Shown: positions 8,348 to 17,020 of the stretch, in pieces | Numbering within the stretch: position 1 is the stretch's first letter | Layout: each line of letters opens with the position of its first letter | From: Mesorhizobium sp. B2-1-1 | Lineage (GTDB): Bacteria; Pseudomonadota; Alphaproteobacteria; Rhizobiales; Rhizobiaceae | Direction of reading: 5' to 3' | DNA: 64,000 bases | Assembly (NCBI RefSeq): GCF_006442975.2 | Contig: NZ_CP083955.1 | Coordinates: 372,001-436,000 of the forward strand | Program-made: the position numbers and the translations under genes | The notes under the pieces: model-generated | The model's input: the letters and a program-made list of their open reading frames with translations, nothing else | Told to the model about the DNA's origin: nothing | Database searches by the model: none

Positions 8348-9187
8348 TCAGCCTAGCGCCTGACTAACGAGCGCATAAGTTTGGTGTGACCTGATTTCGA
8401 CCTTCGGCTCGTCTGCGGTTCGTCGCATCGTGATGCCACCGCCGACGTGGGCCAGCCCGCGACGGGTGAGCCACTCGCCGAGAGCCGTGGATTCGTCGGT
8501 GTCGATACGGACAAACTCGCCCGCACTGTCGGCCAGCAGGAAGTCGATCAGGCATCTCGCTTCGTGAAGCTTCCTCCCCACCACCGGCCCAATCACCAGC
8601 CCTCGGCCAAACCGACGAACTGCGGCAAACGCCTGAACATTGCCTTCATCGCGAACGACGGCGAACTTCGCGCGCTCGCGCAACGAGCGCATGAGCGCCG
8701 ACCGGTCATGACCAAACGCCGCGCGATCCAGAGCAACAAGGCGCGCGTGGTCGCCGTCCTTGCCCCATGACACATGTGCCGGTGCGTCTACAGACGGCGC
8801 CAGGCCCTGGTGTTGCACGATCTTGCCGGTCGCGACGAATCCCAGCTTCTCGTAGAGCGCGAGCCCTTCCTGCGTCGCCACCAAATAGCAGGTGCGCCCG
8901 CCTGCCTTGGCAAGCGCCTCCTCCATCAGCTTGCGACCGAGCCCGCGACCACGCATTGCGGCATCGACAATGACCATGTTGACGGTGGCGGCATCGTCGC
9001 CATAGGGCGTCATCAAGATCGTCCCCACCACGCGTCCTTCCTCCTGGACAACGACGCCTTGGCTGAGCGATTGCATCAGTTCCCAGTCTTCACGACGGTG
9101 CGGCCATTCAACATGACGTGACAATTCGAGAGCATCCCTCAGATGCGCGAATGTCATCGTTTCCAGCGTAATTTGCTGCGTGGTCAT
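8348..9187 (-). CDS. Double-domain GNAT N-acetyltransferase (copy 1)
   Basis: This is a 279-residue protein. The N-terminal GNAT domain has the acetyl-CoA motif MRGRGLGRKLMEEAL near residue 85 and YEKLGFVATG. The C-terminal half (about 140-279) has the weaker RxG-type fold typical of tandem GNATs (VVRDEGNVQAFAAVRRFG). It is the first gene of a two-gene operon with the aminotransferase, so it probably acylates an amino compound in that pathway. A clear paralogue at 15779-16657 shares the WPHRxxDW block and the domain order. Confidence 0.85.
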   Translation of the reverse strand: MTTQQITLETMTFAHLRDALELSRHVEWPHRREDWELMQSLSQGVVVQEEGRVVGTILMTPYGDDAATVNMVIVDAAMRGRGLGRKLMEEALAKAGGRTCYLVATQEGLALYEKLGFVATGKIVQHQGLAPSVDAPAHVSWGKDGDHARLVALDRAAFGHDRSALMRSLRERAKFAVVRDEGNVQAFAAVRRFGRGLVIGPVVGRKLHEARCLIDFLLADSAGEFVRIDTDESTALGEWLTRRGLAHVGGGITMRRTADEPKVEIRSHQTYALVSQALG

Positions 9188-9508
9188 GGTTCAGTCCGGG
9201 CCTGAATTCTCTGAGCTCAAGGTAGGCTGCCGCAGACAGCAGTTCCTTCCGACCAGGAGCTGAGCGATAGGTGTTTTGACTTTCCTTTGCCGCCGGCGCC
9301 GCATGTTATGCGGACGGACAGCGGGCCGATCGCGCTCCCCTCGCAGACCGAAACGGTCTCGGGCGCAACTCTCTGCCAAGGCTCTACCGCGATACGAAAC
9401 AATCTGCTTCGGGGCGCATCGAATGCGGCGACTCGTCTTGTTCGGCTCTCATTATGATCCTCGCTGTTAAAGGCACGCAGTGCCGAAAGATTGGAAGGAT
9501 CGACGCCC
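9188..9508. other. Divergent intergenic region, no gene seen
   Basis: About 320 bases separate the start of the minus-strand GNAT/aminotransferase operon from the plus-strand HAD gene. It must carry both promoters. I see no convincing repeat, operator or small gene in it. Confidence 0.5.
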
Positions 9509-10198
9509 ATGACCCAGTTCAGACCGAAATACATCACTTTCGACTGCTATGGCACGCTGACCAACTTCGACATGGCCGGCGCGGCGCGACGCGTTTATGG
9601 CGCGCGACTATCCGCAACCGTGACGGCGCAGTTCATCAAGGACTTCTCGGCCTATCGTCTCGATGAGGTTCTTGGCGCCTGGAAGCCTTATAGCGAGGTC
9701 GTGCACAATTCCGTGGAGCGCGCCTGCAAGCGCAACAATGTGACGTTCCGGCCTGAGGACGCCCAGCGCATCTATGCGGAAATACCGACATGGGGTCCGC
9801 ACCCGGATGTACCGGCGGGGCTGGCCAAGGTCGCCAAGGAGATTCCGCTGGTGATCCTGTCGAACTCCATGAAGAGCCTGATCATGTCGAACGTGGAGAA
9901 ACTCGGCGCACCTTTCCACATGGTCATCACGGCCGAGGAGACCGGCGCCTACAAGCCGCATATGAAGGGCTTCGAGCACATGTTCGACAAGCTCGGCTGC
10001 GGCCCGGAAGACATTACGCATGTGTCGTCCTCGTTCCGCTACGATCTCATGACCGCCTATGATCTTGGCATCAAGAGCAAGGTCTGGGTGAATCGCGGCC
10101 ACGAGCCCGCGAACCCCTTCTACGAATACACCGAGATCAAGGACATCGGCGGTCTGGCCGGCGCCGTCGGGCTGGAGCCCGTTCGTGAATTCGCCTGA
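9509..10198 (+). CDS. Haloacid dehalogenase type II family hydrolase
   Basis: This 229-residue HAD protein carries motif I as YITFDCYGTLTNFD, with the nucleophile near residue 12 in the type II context DxYGTL. Motif II is VILSNSMKSL, motif III is the Lys in GAYKPHMKGFEHMF, and acidic residues lie in SSFRYDLMTAYDLG. I chose ATG 9509 because GGAAGGA at 9492-9498 sits 10 bases upstream. An in-frame TTG at 9491 is less likely. It is a soluble hydrolase of 2-haloacids or of an unrelated phosphate or amide substrate. A second type II HAD starts at the far end of the window next to a DAO oxidase, so the pairing may be functional. Confidence 0.87.
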   Translation: MTQFRPKYITFDCYGTLTNFDMAGAARRVYGARLSATVTAQFIKDFSAYRLDEVLGAWKPYSEVVHNSVERACKRNNVTFRPEDAQRIYAEIPTWGPHPDVPAGLAKVAKEIPLVILSNSMKSLIMSNVEKLGAPFHMVITAEETGAYKPHMKGFEHMFDKLGCGPEDITHVSSSFRYDLMTAYDLGIKSKVWVNRGHEPANPFYEYTEIKDIGGLAGAVGLEPVREFA

Positions 10199-10271
10199 AC
10201 GTCTGTTGCCAGTGCAGTCGCCAAGCTGCGGCGCTCCCCACCTCGTTAATGATCACCGGTCGCAATACGGA

Positions 10272-10304
10272 GAAAGGGGCGGTTTTCACCGCCCCTTTCT
10301 TGTT
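10272..10304. terminator. Strong bidirectional terminator
   Basis: Perfect arms AAAGGGGCGG and CCGCCCCTTT enclose a six-base loop and are followed by CTTGTTGTT. It lies between the convergent HAD and aldehyde dehydrogenase genes, and the A-rich left side makes it usable from both strands. Confidence 0.85.
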
Positions 10305-10345
10305 GTTCCAACACTTTGGAAGCTGCAGGTGTTTCCACCTACTTC

Positions 10346-11821
10346 CTAGTTAAGCCCGCCAACATGAAGGGTCTTGACCTCGAGATATTCCTCGATGCCA
10401 AGCTGCGATCCTTCGCGGCCCACTCCTGACTGCTTGACACCGCCGAAAGGCGCAACCTCGGTCGAGATGAGGCCGGTGTTGAGCCCGACCATGCCGAACT
10501 CCAGCGCCTCGGCCACACGCCACGAGCGCTTGAGGTTCTCCGTATAGAAATAGGCAGCAAGGCCAAATGGCGTACCGTTCGCGATCGCGATAGCCTCTTC
10601 CTCCGTCTCGAAGCGAAAAAGCGGCGCCACCGGGCCGAACGTCTCTTCCGATGCCAGCAGCATATCGGTCGTAGCCTGTCCCAGCACGACGGGCCGTGCA
10701 TATTGCTTGCCGTCCGGCACCGTCTCGCTCTGGGCGATGATCCGCGCGCCTTTCGCCTGTGCATCCGCGATGTGACGCTCGATCTTGTCGATCGCGGCCG
10801 AATTGATCATCGGGCCGATCTCAGTGCCGTCATCGGTCCCTGCGCCAACCTTCATTCGCGATACGCGCTGGCTCAGCTTTTCTGCGAAAGCCTCGTAAAC
10901 GCCCGCCTGCACGAGAATCCGGTTCGCGCAAACGCAGGTTTGACCCCCATTGCGGAACTTGGATGCGATCACCCCCTCGACTGCGTTGCCCAGATCGGCG
11001 TCGTCAAACACGATAAAGGGCGCGTTGCCGCCGAGCTCGAGGCTGAGCCGCTTGATGCTATCGGCCGCGCCACGCATGAGCAGCGCTCCTACGCGGGTCG
11101 AGCCGGTGAACGAGATCTTGCGCACCGTCTCGTTGGCCATCAGTTCGTTGCCGATTTCGGTGGGCATGCCGGTGACAATGTTGATCACCCCGGCCGGAAT
11201 ACCTGCCCGTTCCGCCAGAACGCCGAGCGCCAGCGCCGAGAATGGCGTGAATTCCGACGGCTTAATGACAACCGTACAACCCGCGGCCAGCGCCGGCGCC
11301 ACCTTGCGCGTGATCATCGCGTTGGGGAAATTCCATGGCGTGACGATGGCACAGACGCCGACGGCCTCCTTCAGCACCAGAATGCGGCGGTCGGGCGTTG
11401 GCGACGGAATGGTCGAGCCACCGATCCGGCGTGCTTCTTCGGCGAACCATTTCACGAAGGAGGCGCCATAGCGGATTTCACCGCGTGCCTCCGCCAGAGG
11501 CTTGCCCTGTTCCAGCGTCAGCAGCAACGCCAGGTCCTCTTCATTTTCCCGTATCAGGCTGTGCCAGCGTTCCAGAAGCGCTCCGCGTTCGGCATGGGTC
11601 CTGGCTTTCCAGTCCTTGAACGCTGCCTGCGCTGCATCTATTGCAGCCCTTGTCTCATCCCGGCCCATGTCGGGTACGGTTCCAAGCACTTCCAAACTGG
11701 CCGGATCGATCACATCGACAGTCGCGTTGCTGTGCGCATGCTGCCAGACATCGCCAATGAGTCCCCGCTGGCGAAACAGGTCCGCATCCTTCAGGAAACC
11801 AATCTTCGTTATTGCGTTCAT
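10346..11821 (-). CDS. gabD: NAD(P)-dependent succinate-semialdehyde dehydrogenase-type aldehyde dehydrogenase
   Basis: This is a 491-residue aldehyde dehydrogenase of the GabD group. The catalytic Glu is in SLELGGNAPFIVFDDAD and the catalytic Cys in FRNGGQTCVCANRI. Cofactor-binding TPWNFPNAMITRKVAPALAAG and the C-terminal GMVGLNTGLIS, PFGGVKQSGVGREG are all intact. It oxidises a short semialdehyde to the acid. The class III aminotransferase on the same strand at 6958-8334 is a logical source. The gene lies 20 bases after the second tartrate-dehydrogenase paralogue, and both are read as one operon. GabD is the best family match, but a related semialdehyde is equally possible. Confidence 0.88.
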   Translation of the reverse strand: MNAITKIGFLKDADLFRQRGLIGDVWQHAHSNATVDVIDPASLEVLGTVPDMGRDETRAAIDAAQAAFKDWKARTHAERGALLERWHSLIRENEEDLALLLTLEQGKPLAEARGEIRYGASFVKWFAEEARRIGGSTIPSPTPDRRILVLKEAVGVCAIVTPWNFPNAMITRKVAPALAAGCTVVIKPSEFTPFSALALGVLAERAGIPAGVINIVTGMPTEIGNELMANETVRKISFTGSTRVGALLMRGAADSIKRLSLELGGNAPFIVFDDADLGNAVEGVIASKFRNGGQTCVCANRILVQAGVYEAFAEKLSQRVSRMKVGAGTDDGTEIGPMINSAAIDKIERHIADAQAKGARIIAQSETVPDGKQYARPVVLGQATTDMLLASEETFGPVAPLFRFETEEEAIAIANGTPFGLAAYFYTENLKRSWRVAEALEFGMVGLNTGLISTEVAPFGGVKQSGVGREGSQLGIEEYLEVKTLHVGGLN

Positions 11822-11841
11822 GGTTCTTTTCCTCTGCTCTT

Positions 11842-12885
11842 TCAGCTTAATCCGGCCAGCACGGCCTGCGTGATTGCTTCAGTCCTGTCCTTGCCTGCAA
11901 TCGTGCCTATCCCGCGTGCGGTTGCGGACTCGATTGCCGACATCACTTCGGCTGCCGCCTGCCGCTCGCCCAGATGCCCGAGCATCATGGCGCCGGACCA
12001 GATCGCGGCGATCGGATTGGCGATACCGAGATTTGCGATATCGGGTGCCGAACCATGGACCGGCTCGAACATCGAAGGCGCGCTGCGATCGGGATTGATA
12101 TTGGCGGAGGCGGCGTAACCCAGCCCGCCCTGAATGGCCGCTCCAATATCCGTGAGGATGTCGCCAAAAAGGTTGGAGGCGACGATCACGTCGAGGCTTT
12201 CAGGCGCCAGCACCATGCGGGCGGCAATGGCGTCGACGTGGTATTGCGAGACCTCCACATCGGCGTAGTCCTTCGCCACCTCGCGCGTGACCTCATCCCA
12301 GAAAACCATGGAATGTCTCTGCGCGTTGGATTTGGTGACGGATGCAAGCTGTTTGCGGCGCGTCCGCGCCTGTTCGAATCCGAAGCGAAGGATCCGTTCG
12401 ACACCCGCACGCGTGAAGATTGCCGTCTCGATCGCGACCTCATTGGCCGTGCCGGTATGAATGCGCCCACCGGCGCCGCAATATTCGCCTTCCGTGTTCT
12501 CGCGGATGCACAGGATATCGAAACCATCACGGCGAAGGGGTCCCCGAACGCCTGGCAACAGCCTGTGCGGCCGTATGTTGGCATACTGCGTGAATCCTTT
12601 GCGGATCGGCAGGAGCAGTCCGTGAAGCGATACGGAGTCGGCCACCTTCGCTGGCCACCCCACGGCGCCGAGGTAGATCGCATCGAATTTCTGTAGGATC
12701 TCGACGCCGTCTGGGGGCATCATCGCACCGGTTTCCAGGTAGTAGGCGCACGACCATGGGAACCTTGTATTCTCAAGGGCGAAACCGCCTCGCTTTGCCG
12801 CAGCCTGCAGCACGTCCCATCCCGCCTCGGTCACCTCCTTGCCGATGCCGTCGCCTGGGATGTGCGCTATCGTGTAAGCCTTCAT
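11842..12885 (-). CDS. Tartrate dehydrogenase / beta-decarboxylating dehydrogenase family protein (copy 2)
   Basis: This 347-residue paralogue of the genes at 5224 and 42052 opens with IAHIPGDGIGKEVTEAG. It carries IRENTEGEYCGAGG, TKSNAQRHSMVFWDE, NLFGDILTDIGAA and FEPVHGSAPDIANLGIANP. It is the first gene of a minus-strand operon with the aldehyde dehydrogenase. All metal- and substrate-binding regions are intact, so it should be active on a malate- or tartrate-like acid. The C-terminus (GIGTIAGKDRTEAI) differs from the usual TPDLGG form, which may mark a different specificity. Confidence 0.87.
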   Translation of the reverse strand: MKAYTIAHIPGDGIGKEVTEAGWDVLQAAAKRGGFALENTRFPWSCAYYLETGAMMPPDGVEILQKFDAIYLGAVGWPAKVADSVSLHGLLLPIRKGFTQYANIRPHRLLPGVRGPLRRDGFDILCIRENTEGEYCGAGGRIHTGTANEVAIETAIFTRAGVERILRFGFEQARTRRKQLASVTKSNAQRHSMVFWDEVTREVAKDYADVEVSQYHVDAIAARMVLAPESLDVIVASNLFGDILTDIGAAIQGGLGYAASANINPDRSAPSMFEPVHGSAPDIANLGIANPIAAIWSGAMMLGHLGERQAAAEVMSAIESATARGIGTIAGKDRTEAITQAVLAGLS

Positions 12886-13017
12886 TGAGGTCCTCCTGGA
12901 GACCGACGGGCACCGAAGGTCGCAGCTTGCTCAACATTGCAGCGACATTCGGCATCTCGTACCTGGTTTCATCAGAACAATAGTCGACAGCGCGCCGCAT
13001 TTTTCGCCGAGAATGAG

Positions 13018-13048
13018 CCGCCCGACCGCGTCGAATCGCGTCGGGCGG
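13018..13048 (-). terminator. GC-rich hairpin after the cupin gene, possible terminator
   Basis: Perfect nine-base arms CCGCCCGAC and GTCGGGCGG are separated by 13 bases. It lies about 65 bases after the minus-strand cupin stop and before the promoter region of the next minus-strand gene. The downstream side lacks a clear U-run, so it could instead be an RNA-stabilising stem. Confidence 0.45.
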
Positions 13049-13114
13049 AATCTGGAAAGTCGATTGTTCTGGAACCGCCGCGCGCGCTATTCGGCCGGAC
13101 CTTGAGCGTTGAGC

Positions 13115-13471
13115 TCAGTCGTAAACGCTGACGTAGATCTTGCGCACGGTTTCGATCGTGCGCCAGACGCCGACAAAGCCGGGCTTCATCACGAAACTGT
13201 CTCCGGTACGGTAAGTCTTGGTCTCACCGCCCTTCTCCTCGATCTCGACGAGACCCGAAACGATGTGGCAGAACTCGCAGGTAGTGCCCTTGATCGAATG
13301 CGTCTCGCCGGGCGTCGCCTCCCAGACGCCGGTCAGGACCTTTTCGCCTTTCGAGGCATCCTGCGCCCACGTCTTGAAGGATGGATTGCCCGAAATGAGC
13401 CGCTCTGGAGTTGGCAATGCCTCCTTCGGCGCGAAGGCTGGATCTGTGTCGATCGTGATCAGAAGTGACAT
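13115..13471 (-). CDS. Small cupin_3 (DUF861/EutQ-like) protein
   Basis: This 118-residue single cupin contains GVWEATPGETHSI, TCEFCHIVSGLVEI, GDSFVMKPGFVGVW and the ending ETVRKIYV, the typical pattern of cupin_3 proteins. Such proteins often accompany amino-acid or ureide catabolism enzymes and their reaction is usually unknown. It is the last gene of a run with the 2-hydroxyacid dehydrogenase (14 bases upstream) and the ArgE-like deacylase. Confidence 0.83.
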   Translation of the reverse strand: MSLLITIDTDPAFAPKEALPTPERLISGNPSFKTWAQDASKGEKVLTGVWEATPGETHSIKGTTCEFCHIVSGLVEIEEKGGETKTYRTGDSFVMKPGFVGVWRTIETVRKIYVSVYD

Positions 13472-13485
13472 GTCATGTTTCCCTG

Positions 13486-14409
13486 TTAGTAGCCGAGTGT
13501 CCGATCGACGAGGCCGATCAGTTCTTCCCCGGCGCGGTGGCGCCGGATATTGTCCACGACGGATTGCGCCGCGGAATCTGCTTGCGTTACGGAAGCGATG
13601 TGCGGCGTGATCATCACCTTCGGGTGCCGCCAGAGCGGATGGCCGTCCGGCAGCGGCTCGGGATCGGTGACATCGAGCATTGCGGCATCAAGGTGCCCGC
13701 TATCGAGAGCCTGAAGCAGGGCGGTTTGGTCTAACTGCGGCCCGCGGCCGACATGCAGCAGCCTCGCCCCGGCAGGCAGCCGGGAGAAGAGGGCCGCATC
13801 GAGGATGCCACGGGTTTCTTCCGTCAGCGGCAGCAGGCAAACGAGAATGTCCGTGCGCGCGAGGAAACCGGCAAGCTGATCCGCTCCATAAAAGCAGGTG
13901 ACGCCGTCGATCTCCTTCCTGCTTCGGCTCCAGGCAGCGAGGGGAAAGCGAAACGGCAGCAATCGCTCGATAGCCGCCTGCGCCAGCATGCCGAGGCCGA
14001 GAAAGCCCACGCGGCGCTCGGCGGCTTGCGGAGCGGCAAGACCGAGCCACGCTTGGCGCTTCTGCTGTTCACGATACGCCACCATATCCCGGTGGAGACT
14101 CAGCACGCCGAGAACGACATATTCCTGCATCATGCGAATGATGCCGTCCTCGACCATGCGCACCAGCTTCACCTGCTGAGGCAGGCTCTCACGCTTGAAC
14201 TGGTCGACGCCGGCGCCAAGCGAAAACAGCACTTCGAGATTGCGATAGCGCGCGATGTCATCTGGTGCCGTCCAAGTCAGGAGGTAGCGCACCTTCTCCG
14301 GGTCGACACATTCGCTGCTGTGGAACAATTCGACGTCCGGGAGCTCGCGTGCGAAAACCTTGCGGAAGACCGCTGCGCGCACCGGGTCGGAATTGAAAAG
14401 AAAAGCCAT
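13486..14409 (-). CDS. D-isomer-specific 2-hydroxyacid dehydrogenase (GhrA-like glyoxylate/hydroxypyruvate reductase)
   Basis: This is a 307-residue protein. The NAD-binding motif GFLGLGMLAQAAIERL lies near residue 135. The catalytic Arg is in HVGRGPQLDQTALL, the Glu in TDPEPLPDGHPLWRHP and the His in TPHIASVT. Length and the WSRSRK stretch after the Rossmann loop fit the GhrA subgroup, which reduces glyoxylate, hydroxypyruvate or other 2-keto acids. It lies between an M20 deacylase and a cupin in a tight minus-strand operon with gaps of 14 and 17 bases. Confidence 0.88.
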   Translation of the reverse strand: MAFLFNSDPVRAAVFRKVFARELPDVELFHSSECVDPEKVRYLLTWTAPDDIARYRNLEVLFSLGAGVDQFKRESLPQQVKLVRMVEDGIIRMMQEYVVLGVLSLHRDMVAYREQQKRQAWLGLAAPQAAERRVGFLGLGMLAQAAIERLLPFRFPLAAWSRSRKEIDGVTCFYGADQLAGFLARTDILVCLLPLTEETRGILDAALFSRLPAGARLLHVGRGPQLDQTALLQALDSGHLDAAMLDVTDPEPLPDGHPLWRHPKVMITPHIASVTQADSAAQSVVDNIRRHRAGEELIGLVDRTLGY

Positions 14410-14426
14410 GAAACCGCCCTCTCCGG

Positions 14427-15611
14427 CTATGCGGCTAGGCGCGTGCCGAGACGCTCGATCATGCTCCGGCAGGCAACAAGTTCGCCGATCTCGATATATT
14501 CGTTGGCACGATGAGCCCGGCTGATATCGCCGGGACCGCAGATGATCGCGTCGATGCCGGCCTGCTGATAGAGGCCAGCCTCCGTGCCGTAACTTACCGC
14601 AGGCAGCGGCTCTTGCCCCGTCAACTCGGCCAGAAGGGTTGTCAGTTCACTCTTCTGCGGGAGCGAAAGACCGGGATACGCGCTCAACTCATGCCACGCC
14701 ACGTCAAAGCCGCTGTCACGGAGAGCGATTAGCTGGGCCTTTACCGGCTCAAGCAATGATGATGGGGAAACACCCGGCACGGCACGGAGCTCGATATCGG
14801 CGGTGCAGCGATCAGGGATGATGTTGACGGCTTGGCCGCCAGCGATGACACCAACCTGCAATGACGAGTATGGAGGCGCGAAATCCGTGTCGAACGGCCC
14901 ATCCGCAAGGGTCTGACCATAGGCCACGATCTGCGTGACGAGACCTGACATTGCATGCACGGCATTCAGTCCCAGCTCGGGCCGTGAAGAATGACCGGAC
15001 CTGCCTATCACCTCGAGCCGCGCGGCCGCCTTGCCTTTGTGCCCCCGCACGGCTTCCATTCGGCTCGGCTCACCGATAATCGCGCCAAGCGGCTTCTCGC
15101 ACAGGCTTGGCAGGGCGGCGATGAGATGCGGCACACCACGGGCACCCGCCTCCTCGTCATAGGAGAATGCGAGATGAATGGGCCGCTGCAAGTTCGTCGC
15201 CGCAAGCCGCGGCAGCGCAGCCAGCACGCAGGCAAGAAAGCCCTTCATGTCGGAGGTGCCTCGGCCATGAAGCCTGGCACCATCTTGGCGCAGAACAAAG
15301 GGATCCGAGTTCCATTCCCGCTCACCGGCCGGCACGACATCCAGGTGGCCCGACAAGATGTAGCCGCGGGCACGCCGCGGCCCGATCGTGACAAACAGGT
15401 TGGACCGGTCGCCTTCGGGGCCGCAAAGGACGGTCGTTTCTGCTCCGGCCGCCTCGCAATATTCACGCACCCAGTCGACGATCGCGCCGTTGGGCGAGCC
15501 CACGACCGAGGGGAACGCGATCAGCGTCGCTAGAATTTCTTCGACATTCACCGGGCGCCGCTCCACTCGCAGTTCGCTGGATGCGACAAGTGTGGCAGCA
15601 GGCGAGAGCAT
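14427..15611 (-). CDS. argE: ArgE-like M20 deacylase (acetylornithine deacetylase family)
   Basis: This is a 394-residue zinc peptidase-like deacylase. Metal ligands are visible in LSGHLDVVPAG and GTSDMKGFLA, the catalytic Glu pair in FSYDEEAGARGV, and further ligands in GTEAGLYQQAG and CGPGDISRAHRANEYI. The family removes N-acyl groups from amino acids. Since arginine enzymes are absent nearby, it more likely deacylates a catabolic intermediate. A GTG at 15551 starting VNVEEILATL fits the family N-terminus and is an alternative start. The gene is divergent from the second double-GNAT, which suggests an acylation/deacylation pair. Confidence 0.87.
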   Translation of the reverse strand: MLSPAATLVASSELRVERRPVNVEEILATLIAFPSVVGSPNGAIVDWVREYCEAAGAETTVLCGPEGDRSNLFVTIGPRRARGYILSGHLDVVPAGEREWNSDPFVLRQDGARLHGRGTSDMKGFLACVLAALPRLAATNLQRPIHLAFSYDEEAGARGVPHLIAALPSLCEKPLGAIIGEPSRMEAVRGHKGKAAARLEVIGRSGHSSRPELGLNAVHAMSGLVTQIVAYGQTLADGPFDTDFAPPYSSLQVGVIAGGQAVNIIPDRCTADIELRAVPGVSPSSLLEPVKAQLIALRDSGFDVAWHELSAYPGLSLPQKSELTTLLAELTGQEPLPAVSYGTEAGLYQQAGIDAIICGPGDISRAHRANEYIEIGELVACRSMIERLGTRLAA

Positions 15612-15778
15612 TCCGTGCCGAATGAAGCTATGCTTTGGCCGAAGATTTCGAATATTGGCCCGGAACCAGCGAAACCTGCTGGCTTTCGGGTGTAATCATA
15701 AGGCAAAAGACGGCTGCGGCACCGTCAGCGACGACAGGACGTGCTCGCGAGTTGGATATAAGGAGCAGGTCGACTGAA

Positions 15779-16657
15779 ATGCAGAGATCAGTGCGCCTGA
15801 AGTCTTTCGAACTGGTCGCGCGGGACATCGATGATGTTGACGTCGAGTTGCTGCACGCGCTGTCGATCTCAGTCCGCTGGCCGCATCGGCCAAAGGACTG
15901 GGATATTCTGCGCCGCGCCGGCCGCGGCATTGTTGCCGTAGACGGCATTGGTCGGGTTTTCGGCAGCGCGATGTGGTTTCCGCAAGGGGACGATTTCGCC
16001 ACCATTGGCGTAGTGATCACAACGCCCCGCACGCAAGCGCAAGGCGGTGGCCGATGGCTTATGGACCAAGTGCTTGAGCAGTGTGGCGATCGCAATCTGG
16101 CGCTCAACGCCACCCATGTCGCCTATCCTCTCTATGTCTCACTTGGCTTCACGACCGAGGCCATCGTATATATGCGACAGGGGGAGGTTCCGCTGGTACT
16201 CCCGGCCATGGCTGATTTGGAAGGTGAATTGCAGACGCTGCCGAGCGACAGGCTGAATGAGATCATCGAGCTGGATACGCGCGCGTTTGGAACAAACCGC
16301 GAGAGGCTGCTCGCATTGCTCTCAGCGGATGCCTCGATCTGCACTTTGAGCCGTGGCGGCGAGATCGTCGGCTACTCCATGTGTCGCGAGTTCGGGCGTG
16401 GCTACGTGATCGGCCCGATGGTCGCGCGCAGTGATCTGGACGCGGTCCATCTCACAGCCGTCCATCTGAGAAATCTTGCAGGACGGTTCGCCCGAGTCGA
16501 TACCCGGGAGAAGGATGGCATGTTTGCCGCGTTTCTCGAGCAGTGCGGCCTTGGCATTGCCGAAACCGTTACGACCATGTCCAAAGGGCGTCGCTTCCTG
16601 AACCGGGAAGAAAACGGACCGTGGGTTTATGGATTGGCTGGCCACGCATTGAGCTGA
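15779..16657 (+). CDS. Double-domain GNAT N-acetyltransferase (copy 2)
   Basis: This 292-residue paralogue of the gene at 8348-9187 shares VRWPHRPKDWDILRRA near residue 35, a GQG-like acetyl-CoA loop (AQGGGRWLMDQVL), YVSLGFTTE and the second GNAT-like half (about 145-292). I chose ATG 15779, preceded by AGGAG at 15761, because homology with copy 1 begins just after it. A longer frame from 15635 would run into the control region of the divergent deacylase. It probably acylates a small amine and is controlled together with the deacylase across their shared promoter region. Confidence 0.83.
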   Translation: MQRSVRLKSFELVARDIDDVDVELLHALSISVRWPHRPKDWDILRRAGRGIVAVDGIGRVFGSAMWFPQGDDFATIGVVITTPRTQAQGGGRWLMDQVLEQCGDRNLALNATHVAYPLYVSLGFTTEAIVYMRQGEVPLVLPAMADLEGELQTLPSDRLNEIIELDTRAFGTNRERLLALLSADASICTLSRGGEIVGYSMCREFGRGYVIGPMVARSDLDAVHLTAVHLRNLAGRFARVDTREKDGMFAAFLEQCGLGIAETVTTMSKGRRFLNREENGPWVYGLAGHALS

Positions 16658-16881
16658 CTGCGGCACCACAATGCGACCGAAAGACGCCACTGCAGATTGT
16701 GGTAGTGCATTTCCACGACTATGCCTTCGTAGTGGCATTTCTGGGTTACCCGTTCCCTTGAAGATATCTTCGGTGTGGGCCATCCGCCATCAATCACTCT
16801 CGCATTGTTGCGAAAGGCAGCAAGCAGGCCGCCCTTCCCTCAGCCTCCGGATCGCAGCCGTCTAGGGGCTCCGTGACAACA

Positions 16882-17020
16882 TCAGGCATCCTTTGGAAGC
16901 ACCTGAAGGACCCGTGCGATGAACATATGGAACTCGGCCATGTAGTTGCGCAAGAACTCCTGCGTGGATTCGACTGTGACTTCGCCGCCGTCCGTGATCA
17001 GGCCCGGCGTGAACTGGTGC
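16882..17020 (-). pseudogene. 3' fragment of a second gene, resembling the C-terminus of an NADPH-dependent FMN reductase
   Basis: In a frame different from the truncated amidohydrolase just before it, this segment reads GEVTVESTQEFLRNYM, then AEFHMFIARVLQVLP and a stop at 16882. The pattern resembles the C-terminal helix of chromate/FMN reductase-like flavoproteins (G-LT-ESTRKFL). It has no start of its own. It appears to be what remains after a deletion joined two genes. The family call is from memory of the motif and is tentative. Confidence 0.4.

Noticed and set aside
10703..12118. A 471-codon plus-strand frame across the aldehyde dehydrogenase and tartrate-dehydrogenase genes.
   Set aside because: It spans two real minus-strand genes and their junction and has no recognisable motif.
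14427..15611. Assignment of the ArgE-like gene to arginine synthesis.
   Set aside because: The neighbours are catabolic enzymes and a divergent acetyltransferase; the family is broad, so only deacylation is claimed.
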